Assembly: GCA_030523905.1 (NCBI GenBank)
Contig: JAUNHO010000040.1
Location: 1-6,976, forward strand
Direction of reading: 5' to 3'
Length of the DNA stretch: 6,976 nt
Source of the DNA: Bergeyella zoohelcum
GTDB taxonomy: Bacteria; Bacteroidota; Bacteroidia; Flavobacteriales; Weeksellaceae
A program made the position numbers and the translations under genes. The notes beneath the pieces are model-generated. The model ran no database searches and had not been told where the DNA came from. It was given only the letters and a program-made list of their open reading frames with translations. Position 1 is the first letter of the stretch; every line of letters starts with the position of its first letter. Positions 5,470 to 6,976 of this stretch are shown here, piece by piece.

Positions 5470-6976
5470 TTAAAATTGAATTTTTAGTGATGCTCGGTAG
5501 TTGGTGCCTGGCATAGGGAAATTTCTGATGACAGAATAATATTGGTTAAAAAGATTATTAACTTCCAGCCCAGCACGGATTTTCATTTTTTTCATCGGGA
5601 TTTCCCTAAAAATAGAAATATCACTAGTGTACCAAGGTTGCTCAAAATTAGAGAGAATATTCGCCTGCATATTGTGGCGTTTTCCTGTATAAAGAAAACT
5701 ATAATTGACCGCCCAATCCTTATAAATAAGCCCTAAAACCATACTTCCGCTATGTTTTGGAATGTAGGGAATCTGATGTTTGTAATAGAAATCTTCTGGG
5801 TTGGTAATGTCTATTGCTTCTTCGTAAGTATATGATAATCTATTATTTAGGATTAAATTTCTAGCGATGAGCCAAATGCTTTGTGCAGAAATATCCACGC
5901 ATTTGGCATCTACTTTACCAAGATTTAGCATTGTCCAGCGAAATTGTTGCCCTCTGGGAAACGCCACTATTTTATCTTTTGAAATATGATGATACACATC
6001 TGCCGTGAGATTAAAATGCGTGAGCGTTCGGCTAAAATCTTTACTAAAACTGATGCCCAAATCCCATTGCTCCGTATATTCAGGCTTAAGGTTTGAAAAG
6101 CCTATTTCGGAATAATACAAATCATTAAAAGTAGGCATACGGAAAATATTTTTGTAAAATCCGTGTATTTTTAGCGTTTTGGATTTTAGTGGTTCGTACG
6201 AAAAAAATAGGGCAGGGCTGTACTCCTGTTTCGCAGGGGCAGGGTTGGAAAATTTGGTGTCTTCCACGCGTTCTTGGATGAATGTTCCCAAGATACTAGC
6301 CTGTAATTTCAGTTTTTGCCATAATCTCCATTGTGATGCTAGGGCAATCATCTCTGTATGCCGAGTAGGAAAGGCAAAAGATGGTAAATTTGCATCTAGT
6401 TTATTATATTGATAATCAGTAGATAAACTAATATCCCAAGTCTTATGTAGGTGTTGTCTATATGCTTTGTATCGTTCTCTGGTGGGGAGTTCAGGTAGTG
6501 GGTATAGTCATTGGCAAACTTGCTGTTAATGAGTAGTTTGTATTTTTTATTCCATTCTTTATTAAAGGAAATTTGGGCAAAAAAATTCTTATCCCATTGG
6601 TGTTCGTAGCGTTCCGAAATATTTTTTACAACCGCCCCAGGGATACCTCTATCTGACTGATAATAATAAGCCTTTGCTTTCCACGAGCCGTTTTTTATAT
6701 TTCCAAAAAGACCACCTTCTAGCCTTATGGCTTCTATTGCTCCATTTTTTCTGATGTCCGTTTTTTGCCAATCAATTTCGCCTTTTGGGTTGGCTTGTGT
6801 GATTTTGTAGCGGTATTTTCCACTAGCGTTGGTGTATTCTGCATTGAGAGAAAGTGCAATATTTTCCGATAATTTTTGCTCTAATAACACGGAAGAATTG
6901 ATTAAATCAAACGAGCCAGAGCGATAGGAAATTCCTAAATTAGTTGCTTTATTGGCAGTAAAATGGGGGATTTTCG
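5470..6976 (-). pseudogene. TonB-dependent outer-membrane receptor, BtuB-like; barrel part only, 5' end outside window, frameshifted
   Basis: Two frames together give about 500 residues of a TonB-dependent receptor beta-barrel. The upstream frame is open from the window edge to a stop at 6396; its sense part holds ATNLGISYRSGSFDLIN and SSVLLEQKLSENIALSLNAEY, then KYKLLINSKFANDYTHYLN near 6500. The downstream frame is open from 6507 to the stop at 5470 and continues the barrel: RERYKAYRQHLHKTWDIS, FAFPTRHTEM, FRMPTFNDLYY, LKPEYTEQWDLGISF, GLEVNNLFNQYYSVIRN, FPMPGTNYRASLKIQF, ending in Phe as outer-membrane barrels do. The ATG at 6351 is internal, not a true start. The signal peptide, TonB box and plug domain lie beyond 6976. 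Such receptors import ligands with energy from TonB-ExbB-ExbD; the adjacent BtuG-like gene suggests a corrinoid. Loss of one base in a C-run near 6485 would explain the break. It could be a real mutation, phase variation or a sequencing error, so pseudogene status is provisional. Confidence 0.8.
6475..6507 (-). other. Frameshift junction in the receptor gene
   Basis: Barrel sequence runs in one minus-strand frame down to DYTHYLNS (about 6488) and resumes in another at RERYKAYRQ (from about 6480). The new frame has a stop at 6508-6510, which bounds the switch on the upstream side. The change is equivalent to one lost base. The plus-strand run GGGG at 6484-6487 (CCCC in the mRNA) is the likely site: one more C gives YLNSPTRERYKAY in a single frame. 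Confidence 0.75.

Noticed and set aside
5470..6351. Treating the frame starting at the ATG at 6351 as a complete 293-residue outer-membrane protein
   Set aside because: The same frame continues in barrel-like sequence upstream to 6507 and joins the frame above it, so the ATG is internal to a broken receptor gene.
6484..6487. Programmed -1 ribosomal frameshifting to restore the receptor
   Set aside because: The bases around the join do not form a classical X XXY YYZ slippery heptamer and no clear downstream pseudoknot was noticed; a lost base is simpler.

Overview
The window is AT-rich DNA from a member of the Bacteroidota, most likely a flavobacterium of the Weeksellaceae type (Riemerella, Bergeyella and Chryseobacterium relatives). 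Three things point there. Two proteins carry or begin the type IX secretion system (T9SS) type A C-terminal sorting domain (PNPATDFIRV, then a GKLIKQGNTQGK stretch). Two others are surface lipoproteins paired with a TonB-dependent receptor. The start codons sit behind A-rich leaders rather than Shine-Dalgarno sites. The species cannot be fixed from sequence reading alone.

Every recognisable gene lies on the minus strand, so transcription runs from high to low coordinates. In that order they are: (i) 6976-5470, the beta-barrel part of a TonB-dependent outer-membrane receptor of the BtuB-like kind, cut by the window edge and broken by an apparent one-base frameshift near 6485; (ii) 5454-4288, a YncE/DUF5074-like beta-propeller lipoprotein resembling BtuG; (iii) 4248-3076, a surface lipoprotein with a PKD-like N-terminal part and a conserved domain of unknown function; (iv) 2691-1108, a secreted DUF5074-like propeller with an Ig-like domain and a T9SS sorting domain; (v) 1032-1, a leucine-rich-repeat protein with an EF-hand-like loop and a T9SS sorting domain, cut by the window edge about 25 residues before its expected end.

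Genes i-iii are tightly packed (15 and 39 nt gaps) and probably form one transcription unit. In Bacteroides, BtuB and BtuG form a vitamin B12 (corrinoid) capture and import complex at the outer membrane, so corrinoid uptake is the best inference here, but no substrate can be read from the sequence. Gene iv looks like a further substrate-capture protein held at the surface through T9SS instead of a lipid. Gene v is probably a neighbour outside the pathway.

The 384-nt gap between genes iii and iv has no gene but much structure: four TTCGGTG-type units at exact 11-bp spacing, a perfect 10-bp hairpin, a ~136-bp imperfect inverted repeat with matching 13-bp internal phasing in both arms, and five CTAAT units, the last overlapping the stop codon of gene iii. 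A strong 11-bp hairpin separates genes iv and v. The sorting-domain DNA of genes iv and v is almost identical although the rest of the two proteins is unrelated.
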